The notes: a model not told the origin generated them from the letters alone. Shown: positions 10,866 to 21,605, numbered from the stretch's first letter. The stretch is 64,000 nucleotides of DNA from Niebla homalea (GCA_019925105.1 JAHGAU010000009.1:1736001-1800000), one strand, 5' to 3'. Numbers and translations: made by a program.

Positions 10866-10991
10866 AGAGCTTGACAATACTGTACTGCTTCCGACTGGTA
10901 GACTCGATTCGCAAAGACTCATCCACCTTGAACATCCATCTCTTTGTTCCCTCAACATCAGAAATCAACACACCCACAACGATTCATCGAA

Positions 10992-11306
10992 ATGAAAGCC
11001 ACGGCTCTGTTTGCGGGCTCTGCGATGGCATTGATCGGGCTGATTCAAGTCTGCCCAGCCCCACCAGCAGTCCTAGGCCCTATCATCATCGCGGCGGATG
11101 GAGCGGTGGGTGGTTCTGCGATCGCTGCCGGCATCAATCACAGCAAGAACAAGCGTGCTGATGAAATGGATGAGCATGAACGTGAGCGTTTGAGAGCATC
11201 TGGTTGCCACAATTGGCCGGTGAGGCGGCCCCATCAGAGATCACCTTTTCATCACATAAGACTTTACGTTGCAATGCTAATGTTGGCCAGGCTTGCGAGT
11301 GACTGA
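10992..11306 (+). CDS. Small secreted protein, CPAPP family, copy 2
   Basis: The start MKATALFAGSAMALIGLIQV is a signal peptide followed by CPAPPAVLGPIII, a Gly/Ala-rich segment (DGAVGGSAIAAGI) and a basic NKRA site. This is the architecture of the protein at 9192-9665 on the opposite strand. The open frame gives 104 residues, and its last 30 residues do not resemble copy 1. Just beyond, another frame reads SLLSKQGDRW, which recalls VQVSKQGDSN of copy 1. A GTGAGG donor at 11220 and a GGCCAG acceptor near 11291 could join them, but the phase does not work cleanly. The 3' end is therefore either spliced in a way I could not resolve or disrupted; the first 60 residues are secure. Confidence 0.6.
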   Translation: MKATALFAGSAMALIGLIQVCPAPPAVLGPIIIAADGAVGGSAIAAGINHSKNKRADEMDEHERERLRASGCHNWPVRRPHQRSPFHHIRLYVAMLMLARLASD

Positions 11307-11993
11307 GGTAGTGGAGCGAAGAATTCGGAGCTTGTTGTCGAAACAGGGGGATCGATGGTAGCCTTGGTTTTTCACGCTGGAAGATACTTGGAGATTAGTC
11401 CAATGGAAGTCCTTGCAGACCTGTGCATGAACCATTCCGTAACGTAAGAGACCCTAGCCTGCGTGAGGTTGTGCACGTTGCGGGACTATCTGATGCTGCA
11501 CATGAGCCATTTCCAACAGACATCAACCAGTCATTGTCCAAGGCCAGGGCAGCTGATGTTGCAAAAGAGGCGCGGGCGTCTATCATATAAGGCTTCCCGC
11601 GATCCCGTCCCCTGTTCTTCCGGTGGGGACGAAGGCGGGGAACCCCCTAAACGAGGTAGTATTGACCCACTACAACATTTCCACAAAGCTGTGCCTCCCC
11701 GTGCGACAGCCAAAGTGGTGCCCACCCGTTAGGTCATGTAACCCTATATTCATCATCCAGGTTATCAGAGCTTACTTCGCCACAATCAATTCTTGAGGCT
11801 GTGTGTAGACGTGCAGAGTGACATCACATAAATCCATCTCGTGATTGCTTCCGGAGACACCAGTCAAAAAATAGAAAAGCATCTCCTTCTTGCAGACCCC
11901 AAAAACATTGGTAAATTTCTCAAATGTGATCCCATCATCATCTCGATCACTCAGCTTCATCTATTGCGAGATACTTAGGGTCGCACATCCACA
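11307..11993. other. Intergenic, no gene seen
   Basis: Contains the possible 3' remnant of CPAPP copy 2 (to about 11360) and the promoter of the LURP-one-related gene. Nothing else was recognised. Confidence 0.45.
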
Positions 11994-12695
11994 ATGCAGT
12001 CCACTTTGCCTCCACTGAAACAAGCTCTGGCCATCCGCACGGACTGGATCTCCTCTCATGCGACCAAGCTGACAGTGAAGCAGGACCGGAGCTGGTCCAA
12101 CGGTGACTTTACAGCCAAAGAAGAAGACGGTCCCCTCATCTTCTCATGCGATGGTAAGCTCTGGTCCAACAGCGCCCGCAAGGAGCTTCGAGATGCGACG
12201 GGCCTGCCCTTGTTCAGCCTGCGCGCTTCGTGGTGGTCCATGTCCAAGGCTTGGCGGTTGGAACTACCTGGCGATGGGCACACCATCCTGGCTGTACGAC
12301 CGCGCTGGTCTCTTGGCCGGGTGAAGCTCGATTGCACATTCACCAACATCGCCCCCGGCGGCGAGGACCAGCAAGTGTTGCTCGAGGTCCGGGGTCAAGA
12401 TTCCCAAGCTTTGGTAACGCACATCAACCACGGGGAGAAGCGGGCGGCTACGGTTAGGAGGGTGTTTGAGGAAGGGGCCGGCGCCGGCGCCAGCTGGCGT
12501 TTCCAGCCTGAGTATACGGTCGATGTAGCCGCGGGGATGGATATGTCCTTGGTAGGTTTGCAAATATTATTAAAGGTAGACCAACCAGGATGATACTGAC
12601 GCTTTGGGGCCTGCTAGGTCGCTGTTGTTGTTATCATTATTGCGAGTATCGTCCAGTCCCGTTGGGATACTGGACGAGCGGATCGCCGGTCGTAA
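11994..12695 (+). CDS. LURP-one-related (tubby-like barrel) protein
   Basis: Two exons (11994-12551 and 12618-12695) encode 211 residues. The 66-nt intron runs from GTAGGT to CTGCTAG, phase 0. The body has the strand pattern of the LURP-one-related/tubby C-terminal fold: GDFTAKEEDGPLIFSCDGK, KELRDATGLPLFSLR, SKAWRLELPGD, LEVRGQD and ASWRFQPEYTVDVAAGMDMS. The spliced C-terminus is a hydrophobic helix (LVAVVVIIIASIV) followed by basic residues, matching the buried helix of the fold. The family is widespread in plants and fungi; its role in fungi is not established. Without splicing, the frame would end in an unrelated tail, which supports the intron. Confidence 0.88.
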
Positions 12696-14249
12696 AGGGG
12701 TGGAGACTTGTTCAATCGAAAGAACATACCGAAACATCAGGCAATGGAGCGAAGTGAGAAGAGAACACTTGCACTCCATTTTCGCCATTGTAGGATAAGG
12801 ATAACAGATTTCCTGCAAAGTAAAATACTTCATTAACAATAAGCTATTCCCAGTCTCTAATGTGCTTCCGGGTCCAAGACGCTGCGATGTCTGACCAGGA
12901 AAGGACTGCCGACAGGAAGTCGGTTCCGTGAATAATGGCATTATGTGAACGCGTACCTAGGCATGAATGAGCTGAGACTCTCAGTCTTCTTGATAATGCG
13001 AAAGGCCGGGTGACGTGTAATGCTCCTCATAGCAATTCAGTCTATTTGTTTTCTTCTCCAAGACCAATTCATAAGTGAAGTGTATTGCAAACGATCTGGA
13101 GCTTGCTTAAAAGTAAGAAGCTTCTGCATGCCCAACAAATAATGGGTTACATCCGCGGTTGTATTTGCTTCTTATAAACATGCGTTGGAGGTAGTACTAG
13201 GAAATGTGTATGGACTGTACCTTGACAGCCTGAGGAATGTCGTTGAGTGAGGCAAGGCTTGAATGCTTTGAGACAAGAACTTAATCTTTTGGGGCAGGAT
13301 ATGAGGAGAGACATTGCTACGGCTTCTCCGATAAGAAGCCGGACGACGGACTCGCTGATTGACTGAGCTATCATTAACTAAAGTCATTGTCGCCACTAAT
13401 GCTGCCACTGCAGTAGAAGTGTGACTTACAAAGGGAGACGGATTAGGAGAAGAAGAAGAAGAAAAAGGAGAGGAGAGACGGAGTGTCAGGAATTGTCTTG
13501 GGAGCAGCAGCAGCAGCGGTAATGGCCGATATTTACCGTCTCCCCCTTTCATATCGACGCATCACAATAGAGACGAGTAAGAGGAAGTGGCGGCAGAAGA
13601 GCAAAAGGAAAGCCGCCCTGCCATTCTAGACATCGGGCAGGCGAGGTAGCCAAACCACCTGTTTCCGACAGATGTTGTTGACCAATCAGAGAGTAGTCCA
13701 GCTATTTGAGGACCCTCTCTGTATCTATCATAGCCATGGATGATCTCTGTTGTCTGAAGTTTTTAACTTGCAATTTTGTCACGGCTGGTGGATTCGCCAC
13801 TACGACACTGGAAAAAGATTGCTCGAAGCATTTTTGTCGCGGATTGGTTTGTCTCTTAAGCACGAAGCCACTGTTCAATCGATATCACAAAGATGGATAG
13901 CGATTTCCTCAGATGCTGATCACTCCGAGGGAATTAGAAGAGCCATAGTTCTAACGTCTTGCACTCGTTAAGAAAGTCGCATTAAAATAATGAGCTGAAG
14001 CGTAATGTTCCATGGGCTACTTACCTTCTAAGCGCGACTTCTAAGCGCGACTTCTAGGAGCGGTATCGTAAGCTCAACCGGTTCGAAGTGGAGGAGAGAT
14101 GATGAATTCGACAAACATGGTAGGGCAGGCACCCTCTGGGCAGGCGCGTCATAATCGAGATGGCGACCGCCAACTTTCTGGTTGTGACACTCGCGCACTC
14201 CGTCGCCCTGCTTTCAGGGATCGTAGCAAAAGATATTTAAAAAAAAGAA
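12696..14249. other. Intergenic, no gene seen
   Basis: About 1.55 kb. Short open frames on both strands are Ser/Leu-rich and unrecognised. A short direct repeat (CTAAGCGCGACTT, two copies) lies near 14029-14054. No gene is supported. Confidence 0.5.
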
Positions 14250-14322
14250 TAGCAATAGCTGGTTTCGATCCAGCGTCCTCCGGGTTATGAGCCCGGCGCG
14301 CTCACCACTGCGCCATATCTAC
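14250..14322 (-). tRNA. tRNA-Met(CAT)-like gene, impaired acceptor stem
   Basis: The minus strand folds as a 73-nt cloverleaf: D arm GCGC...GCGC, anticodon arm CCGGG-CTCATAA-CCCGG with anticodon CAT, variable region AGGAC, and T arm GCTGG-ATCGAAA-CCAGC. All three internal stems pair perfectly. The acceptor stem does not: 5' GTAGATA against 3' TATTGCT leaves two mismatches and two wobbles, whereas AGCAATA would pair perfectly. The 5' side therefore seems to have been altered. There is no intron. It is either a tRNA pseudogene or an elongator tRNA-Met with an unusual 5' end; the T loop also starts with A rather than T. Confidence 0.65.
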
Positions 14323-15793
14323 AACTTTCAGTAAATTAATTTGTGGGGAGGGACGAGAGTCTTACTGCTTGAGGGAAGCTGTGAACGCTGGAACTCCGTT
14401 ATTTATTAATATATACCATTTTCAAATTGTTGATGAACTAGTCATCCTTTTCGCAGAGGGCGTTTTGCGCTTTGCACTTTGCACCGGGTCCCACAAGCCG
14501 CCGCAAGATAAAGGAGACAGATGACGCACCTGCCCGGGGGGGTCCCTGATAAGCCCCTGCATCCTCGATTCGAACTCCCCTTACGCCCCCTTCCCCCCCC
14601 AACACCAACCCCTCCCCACACCCCAACCAAAATCGACAAACCCACCTACACACACACAAACAGCTTCAGAAAGGAAAAAGCCCCTCCCATCCCAAGAGGA
14701 TGACTCTCCCCATCCGCATCCCCAACCCACCCTTTCACTCATCATCATCATCAAATCCGCCCCTCATTCATCCCCGCCTCCCTCTCCTCCGTCTCTCCTC
14801 CCCCTCTTCCTCCATCCACCACCAACACCACCATCAACCCCTCTCCCCCTCTCCCCCTCTCCCCCTCTCCCCCTCTCCCCCTCTCCCCCTCTCCCCCTCT
14901 CCCCCTCTCCCCCTCTCCCCCTCTCCCCCTCTCCCCCTCTCCCCTCTCCCCCTCTCCCCCTCTCCCCCTCTCCCCCTCTCCCCCTCTCCCCTCCCCTCTC
15001 CCCCCCAAAAGTCGACATGCTCCACTAACGCATCTTCCACCACGCGCAAGATTTGACCCAAGAACTTTTAACAGCATGATCCCGGCGCTGGGGAGGCAGC
15101 ATTAAAATCGCGTGCCAGCGTTGATCAGCTCGGAGGGTGAGTTAATTCATCATAGTTTAGTGGGTTCGTGTGGATGAGGAGGGGGAATGGAGGGGAGATG
15201 GAGGGGAGATGGAGGGGGTGGTGGGGAGGGGGATGCGGGTGAGTGCGACATATACACACTGATGTTTGGAGGGAGGGGCTGGAGCAGGAGGACGAGGAGA
15301 TGATGCAAAGGGTGCGATAGGACTGATACGGATGAAGCGATAATGGCTGACCCCATGTGTGTCTGCAGGTGTGATCGAGGACGCGAGGTTCAAGCGCAAA
15401 GAGGCGTTGGCGGACCCGGTCAAGAAGGTCGTGGTGGATTCGAAGAAGTAGATGATGGGACGTTGTGGGAGTTTCAAGGGGCCCTTTTTCTGGGAATATT
15501 GAAGCGGAAATCTGGCAACGGGCGAAGGCGCGATGAACTCGTTTAAGCATGTCATCGTCCTCCTCGTTTCATTGGTGCCCACGAGCTGACGGTCGCTATA
15601 GTCATACACGATAGTAGGCTCAGATGATATCGATATATATAGTCAAGCAGTTCAATCCCCTTCCACCTCCTCCAACTCATTGGCGTTTCATCTCTACCAG
15701 CTTTGTACATCGCCTTGACTGTTCCTCTAAATCCGTCAGCTACCGCATTGCTTATTTGAATAGTCACCACCGCACACTCACAAATGGCCCATG
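14323..15793. other. Intergenic with microsatellite and possible cryptic exons
   Basis: C/T-rich DNA containing the 8-bp repeat described separately. At 15082-15142 and 15371-15451 there are splice-flanked open segments that may be the 3' exons of an unrecognised small gene on the + strand (see findings). The long low-complexity frames here look like shadows of the repeat. Confidence 0.4.
14838..15003. repeat. 8-bp microsatellite (CCCCCTCT)n
   Basis: About 20 near-perfect copies of CCCCCTCT over 165 bp, with a few units shortened near the right end. Because 8 is not a multiple of 3, the array is open in all frames and generates artefactual Pro/Ser/Leu and Gly/Glu/Arg frames. Confidence 0.95.
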
Positions 15794-15976
15794 CTAGTGC
15801 TTGCTAGGATCGTATGGCCCTGGATACTGTTTCCCCTCCTTCTTGGCCAGGCAGTCCGCGCAGTCCTCTGTCTTGCTCGTGGAGGACTGCTGAGGCTGGG
15901 CGCAGTTTGCGGGGCACTTCTGTTGCACCTTTTCGGTATGTCCACAGGCGAAGGTGCGGGTCGTTGTGACGCACAT
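15794..15976 (-). CDS. Tiny Cys-rich protein, MCx6FxCGH type
   Basis: A 60-residue protein starting MCVTTTRTFACGHTEKVQQK; an upstream in-frame ATG at 15985 would add three residues. Cysteines follow as KCPANC, then EDCADCLAKK. The N-terminus MC-x6-F-x-C-x-H has the same spacing as the two genes at 57866 and 59812 (MC-x6-W-x-C-x-C), and resembles a widespread class of small fungal proteins with a CGH motif. Paired Cys/His residues suggest metal binding. There is no signal peptide. The function is unknown. Whether an additional 3' exon exists cannot be told. Confidence 0.6.
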   Translation of the reverse strand: MCVTTTRTFACGHTEKVQQKCPANCAQPQQSSTSKTEDCADCLAKKEGKQYPGPYDPSKH

Positions 15977-17778
15977 GGCCGGCACGTGGGTGGATGAGGT
16001 AGGTCTTTCAGCGGTGAGTTCAGTATTGGGAGGTCGGTATTGTTGTTGGCAAGCAAGGGAATGGAGTGTATAATGGATGTGACTTGCTTTATGGTGGAAA
16101 TATGACAGATGTAAAGATCAGATCAGAACGATTTGAAGGGGCTGAGCGATTCAAGAACGAGCTGTTTACTCGCCGGTGTCGTGGATGAAAGTGGGGAATC
16201 GGACAATGCTCTTATATTGGGCCAAGTCGAGCTGTACACGCCAGCCAGAGAAGTGAGGATTGTCCACCTGCACCACGGAATGTCTCAGATGCTTTCTTGA
16301 GACGTTGATTTCCTTAGTTGGGAGATTTGATTCGCTGGGAGCTCCAATATTTCCTGCATTCAGTGCAAGCATGCTCCATCTTCCAAACCCTTTCATGGTC
16401 AGCGCTTCTCGAAAGAGCAAGGACAGATAGTGTTGTTGTCTCTGCATACAATGCAGACAGACTGCAAGAGAAGACGTACAATGACAGACCTACCATGAAA
16501 GACATCTTGGGAAGGAAGCTTGATCTGCGGAGGCGAACCTTGACAGAGAATTTGCAATGAGACGTATATACGGTGTCATCTCGATGTCTTGACAAACCAG
16601 TGGCAGCAATCTATGGTGATAGGGTACAATTGATAGGGGGCATCCTGACATATGTTCTGGAACCTGCAAGATATCCAGAGCACCTTTCGCGGGCGTCGTC
16701 ATCAGCGGCCCCACAAGAACGCTCCGCAAGACACTTGGCTCTCGTTGGGTCTATCAGATTTGCCACCTGCTTGAATTTTCCGGACCAGCTTCGGAAACCT
16801 CAGGCATGCCTATGACACAAGAGGCATGCGATGATGAGTTGAAGGACCCAAGGCCAAGAAGCTCCTTCGAAAAGAGACTACATCGGAACAGCGCACCAGG
16901 GGCTTGGACACCTTGCGATGGTATCATATCGACGATGATAAAGGAAAAAGCTCTTCCGTTCAACGACGTCGTCAAGATGGCAGTTTCCATCATTCAAGTC
17001 CGTGCGCAAGTCGAGTTACATGCGTCTGCTTTCCTGTGATTTGGTACGTGCGGTCTGCTGATCTTCATGGCCACGTGCACTGGCAAAGATAATGTATGAA
17101 GATCGTGATCTTTTCCAATCAAGGAACGATAAGCAAACATCAGGCGTCATTTTCAGGCGAAGTAAATGAACTATTTTCCTGAAAGGGAATCCAATTATGG
17201 CATTGTGACACGAAATGATCTTCCTGCATATCGTATGCAGAGCCAGCGGAGGGTTGAATGAAGTTCTGATAGGTTTGGGCCTTAATCTTCACATTGACAA
17301 GAAGAGATTAATGATTCTTCCTTCTGCAATTTACGGGACATGTTCCTGTTTGACAAGGTAGGAAGCGGTGTGCAGCCATCACCGCTTGGGCAATCCTTCT
17401 GCTTATGATTCGAAATTTCGCAGCGATTCTGCGGCAAATACCTCAGCGCCAACCCTGTTCTAACAAAAGTACCTAATCCATGGATGCTGTATGCGGTCCT
17501 AGCTGCGTGCAGTCAGTCGGCTTGTCTCCCCGTGAATCGTCTCTATGTCATCGGGTTGATGGGTGGTGGGCCCGATCCCTTGAAAAGATCTTCGCTCCAA
17601 GAAGATTGGTGACTTCGTCGAGCCTGCTTCGGGTCTCCTCAGCCGCGCTTCCTAGGTCGCCTTTCGCGTGTCCAGTTCATTAACGACTAGGGATCGGCGC
17701 GACGATGTTGTGCTTCCACTGCGTTCACCGGAAGACTTCAATGCAGATACCATGCAAAGAGCCGAGCGCCTTCGGCCA
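15977..17778. other. Intergenic, no gene seen
   Basis: About 1.8 kb. Several 60-90 residue open frames occur but none shows a recognisable motif or splice-linked continuation. Confidence 0.45.
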
Positions 17779-19266
17779 TCATAACTTCACAGACACATTC
17801 CAACGATCCAACGCGACAGCAACAGCAGTCACTAAAGCTGCATAAAACGCCAATGTCGCCATAGAGGCTGTTGTACCCATGTGTAGGGTATCGAAGGTCA
17901 GATTTACCAGGCCAGTCAGAAGGTTGGCCAGTAAGAAAATTGCCAGCCCATTCCTATTGAAGGCCTTCAGTACTCTGCTGCTTGCCAATTCGGCCTGGCG
18001 TTTTTCCATGTCCTTATTGGTTGCCGAAGACACGCCAGGGAACAGCAAAGTCTCGATGAGGCAGTATAGAAGAAGCTGCATACAATTGAACCAAACCACC
18101 CATTCCACGTATGGTGCATTGGCTAGTCGACGCGAAGGATGAACGCGCAAGCCGAAAATTGTACCAGTCGAAATGCAGTATAGGCTGAGCCATACAGTAA
18201 ACCACATGAGCAGACGTTTCAGGGGCTGGGTACGATTCTTGGAACCGGAGCTATCACTTTGGGTGGTCGAAGGTGTTCGCGGGAGGATGTCAAATCCAAC
18301 CGCTTGGCCGGCGAGAAAAATTGCAAGATATCCCCAGAACGAAAAGACACCTTCCCGGTTCTGGCTGAGGAGATCATATCGTGGAGCCGTCAAGATGTAG
18401 GCTTTGAGCCTAGTGTTATCCAGGCATAATTCATAAATGGCTAGTATCGAAAAAGGCATCACATAGCACCGAACCATTGCGGGTAAAGGCTGACATAGTG
18501 CGACGAAAGGTGGGAGAAAAGCCAAGGTGAAGAAGAAGTTCCAGTGCACTCCATACTCGGTAACGTGCTCGGCGTAGTCCAGCCCTTTGACGCTGTAAAG
18601 GCGAATCAAACCCAGAACGAGCAATGGCAATGACGTCCTGGCGGAGGCCTTGAGCTGCCGAGTGATGGAAGCTTCTTTCCCGGCAAGACTTGCCTTTAGG
18701 ATCGGCCGAGCAGACACTAAACCAGCTGCGAAGACAAATGATCCAACACCCATATCCATGAGGGATGTACCCCAAGTTTCGACCTTGGCGAATCGTCTTG
18801 GAAAGACATTGAAGTCGACTGCAAGGATTGCGAGGCAAGTGATGACCATCATGCCACCCCGGTAAGCAGTGATGAATGGTCGGTTCGGTACAGGGTCAAG
18901 CTCTTCATCAACAGAACCATTGGGTTGCCGTTGCCGTGATACGTGTGAAGGCTTCTTCTTTGATGTTCGACGTTTTGCTGGCAGTACGTATGCAACGGCA
19001 GCAATGGAAAGAAGTAGGGCATTGAAGAGAATGGGTATTAGAGAGTATACAGTAGTGACAAGCAAGATCGCTATGACATTGAGGAGGAAGTCGGCAAAGA
19101 TGACCGGCACGTTGAATGGAGTAAAGAATGCATGGCGAGCCTGGAGCGTCGACCATAGCAAATAGGCGGCAGGAGCAACAGCAGTCACACAATTGACCTC
19201 TGATGTGCTACCACCTGAGAGACCAGAGACAAAGTTCTCTTTCAAAGTCTTATAATTTTGCGCCAT
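17779..19266 (-). CDS. gwt1: GPI-inositol acyltransferase Gwt1
   Basis: A 495-residue single-exon multipass protein when started at the ATG at 19266 (MAQNYKTLKENFVSGLSGGS), the position matching family members; an in-frame ATG ten codons earlier (19296) is less likely. It has about 12 hydrophobic segments, the conserved N-terminal SGGSTSEVNCVTAVAPAAYL, the central RGGMMVITCLAILAVDFNVF and RRFAKVETWGTSLMDMGVGS, EYGVHWNFFFTLAFLPP, and a C-terminal NLTFDTLHMG. Gwt1/PIG-W acylates the inositol of glucosaminyl-phosphatidylinositol in the endoplasmic reticulum, an early step of GPI-anchor synthesis needed for cell-wall mannoprotein attachment. Length and motifs are complete. Confidence 0.96.
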   Translation of the reverse strand: MAQNYKTLKENFVSGLSGGSTSEVNCVTAVAPAAYLLWSTLQARHAFFTPFNVPVIFADFLLNVIAILLVTTVYSLIPILFNALLLSIAAVAYVLPAKRRTSKKKPSHVSRQRQPNGSVDEELDPVPNRPFITAYRGGMMVITCLAILAVDFNVFPRRFAKVETWGTSLMDMGVGSFVFAAGLVSARPILKASLAGKEASITRQLKASARTSLPLLVLGLIRLYSVKGLDYAEHVTEYGVHWNFFFTLAFLPPFVALCQPLPAMVRCYVMPFSILAIYELCLDNTRLKAYILTAPRYDLLSQNREGVFSFWGYLAIFLAGQAVGFDILPRTPSTTQSDSSGSKNRTQPLKRLLMWFTVWLSLYCISTGTIFGLRVHPSRRLANAPYVEWVVWFNCMQLLLYCLIETLLFPGVSSATNKDMEKRQAELASSRVLKAFNRNGLAIFLLANLLTGLVNLTFDTLHMGTTASMATLAFYAALVTAVAVALDRWNVSVKL

Positions 19267-20933
19267 ATCCAACTGATGGAGCTTTGCCATCGTCAAGAAA
19301 AAGTTTGACTGTCCGCCAAGACCACGAGAGAAAAATCCTGGACTATTCTATTTCTGGTTTAGTTAATTCGAATGGGGTGCAGAAATAATCGCAACGTGTA
19401 CGCGCCAGGATCAAAGACCCCCCCAACCATCAAGATATCTTTAACTCTTTACTACGACCTTAGATGAAGAAGATTTCACTATGGAAACTGTTCATTAAAA
19501 CATACTCTATAACTTTCATACCAAGAATTTTCCCCGAAATCCATTTCTCATAACTGTAAAAGTGACGCCAGGCTACCCACGTTGCAATTATTTTTGCAGG
19601 AGACGAGTACGTGTATTTTTTCCCTTCAAATCTCCAACTTCTGACTTAGATCCCCAGGGCCATGGCAAATATCGTATCACAAGTCAATGCTCGATATCAA
19701 AGTATGGTCCTAATCAGAAGGAGTAGCTACATGCATCCCCTATCTGATGATAGCTCCGGTCAAGGCTGGGAAATCACGCATGAAACGGGAGCATGAACAG
19801 TTGCGCTGCAGAAAGGCGAATCAGATATGACTGCGTTATCTTTCAGCAGGCTTCCTTCTATCTATACCATGCTGATCTATATCATTGAAATCGCCCACTC
19901 TCGGATGCGCAACTGCTACTGTGACAAAGCCCACAATTCAGAAGCCTCCAGTACAATCACGCTTGAAGCATATGTATCTTTGATACGAATGCTTGCGGAG
20001 TCTACTACCTCACAGATTTGATCAGCAATCTTGGCTCTCGGGATGCCAGAGGCAGAATGACACATTTCCATAACGTACCATCGCACAAGTAAATGTCACT
20101 CGTAGCTATGTACCAGCTAAATCACCTATATTCCCCATCGCATTGATCTTCACAGCGTCTCATCGATTTCACAATTGCTAGCCTGCCATGTTCTTCACAG
20201 AGCATTGCGGCTATCACGCACGCTATCATGGCCCTCATCTTCTACGTTCCAACGTTAACGACGCCTCAAGAATCGACTCAGACTCAACGGTGAGTGAGGA
20301 TGGTCGTTATGCTTGCGCTCCTGAAGAGCTCTTATCGAAGGCAAATCCAGGTCCGTGAGAATCTCTTAAGTCATGGTGTCCACTCCCTCACCTCACATTT
20401 ATCTGTCGAGGAAGATCAAATGCATTTTGAAACCGCAACAACATCTCATCAGAGAATGTGCTCTCTCTTCCCGGTCATCCTCTTCCCTATCCAGTACCTC
20501 CATGCTCTATCGCACCGCTTTAATTGTTCCGCTTAATATCCTTCCTTCATCCCCTTGCTCTCCATCAACTTCCCCATCCCAGGTTCCCCCAAACGTCCAC
20601 CATGCCATGTTAAATTACTTACGACTCCGAACCTCCCACTTACCCACTGGCCGTTGCCGTTCAGCCTTGTGGAAACAGCCATGTCAGACGACTTCCAAGG
20701 ATGAAAAGTCACCAATAATCGAACGTGACCAAAAAGTTCTGCTGGAAGGCTCATCCATCCCGGCCGGGGGGGAAACCGTCGAATAACCCCCCTTTCGTCC
20801 CGTCCTCGTCCCATTTCCCCCTTTAACCATGGAGACATCACCTTTCCTCGTCGATTCTCTGGCGTACACCCCGCCCCCCCCTTCTCTCTCACCACCAATG
20901 ATACATACCTACGCACGTCCGCTCACGCATATT

Positions 20934-20992
20934 CCATCCATCCATCCACCACCACCCTTACCATTCCATCCATCCATCCATCCATCCATCAC
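20934..20992. repeat. (ATCC)n microsatellite
   Basis: Two short runs of CATC/ATCC repeats separated by an interruption rich in CCA. Confidence 0.85.
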
Positions 20993-21028
20993 CCCCACCA
21001 TCTCATTGATACATGCATGCGCTCGCCT

Positions 21029-21175
21029 CTTCTCCCCCAACATCTTCTCCCCCATCATCTTCTGCCCCAGCATCTCCACCCCCAGCATCTTCTCCCCCAG
21101 CATCTTCTCCCCCAGCATCTTCTCCCCCATCATCTTCTCCCCCACCATCTTCTCCCCATCATCTTCTCCTCCTCC
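21029..21175. repeat. 15-bp minisatellite
   Basis: About ten copies of a 15-bp unit of the form CCCAGCATCTTCTCC, with point variation (AGC/ATC/ACC in the middle). Confidence 0.9.
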
Positions 21176-21206
21176 TCCCTCGCCAGGAAAAAATTCCCGA
21201 TAAAAC

Positions 21207-21605
21207 CACCACCGCGCGGCTTACCCTGCCTCCACCACGCTGGATCGGTTTTGTACGTCAGCGTGATGCCGTCGCCAGCGTCATCGTCGTCCTCAACAAA
21301 GAGCACCCCGGGGAAGGGAAGGTGGGGAAGGGCTAGCGATTTTCTTTTCTCATCCCACCCCTACCCTCCCCCCTCGCCCAGAGCCAACTTCCAATAAACC
21401 ATCGCCCGGCTTGTCCTACCTCCACCACGCTGGATTAGTCATTGGTACGTCAGCCTCAGCGTCCTCGTCTTCATCGTCAGCGTCGTCCTCCTCGAGAAAC
21501 AGCAACACGGGGGAGATAAGGGAGGGGAAGGGAAGGGCAGGGCAGGGCGAGCGCGTGTCTTTCTTCTTCTTGTGTCGATCCCACCTCAGCCCACGCCCAT
21601 CCCCC
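21207..21605. repeat. Diverged about 190-bp tandem duplication
   Basis: Two adjacent copies share CTCCACCACGCTGGAT, a TACGTCAGC block, a CGTC-rich segment, an AAGGGAAGG block and a C-rich end. The copies begin near 21207 and 21396. Confidence 0.7.

Larger units (their letters stand above)
9666..10991. other. Shared intergenic region of the CPAPP pair
   Basis: A 1.3 kb divergent spacer between the two related secreted-protein genes. Apart from the TATA-like boxes near each end, no gene was recognised. Confidence 0.5.

Noticed and set aside
14751..15077. Long Gly/Glu/Arg frames on the minus strand and Pro/Ser/Leu frames on the plus strand
   Set aside because: They are translations of the 8-bp microsatellite; all frames are open because of the repeat.
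15125..15609. Overlapping minus-strand frames of 140-150 residues rich in Pro, Ser and His
   Set aside because: Low complexity, with no motif; they overlap the better-supported plus-strand splice-flanked segments.
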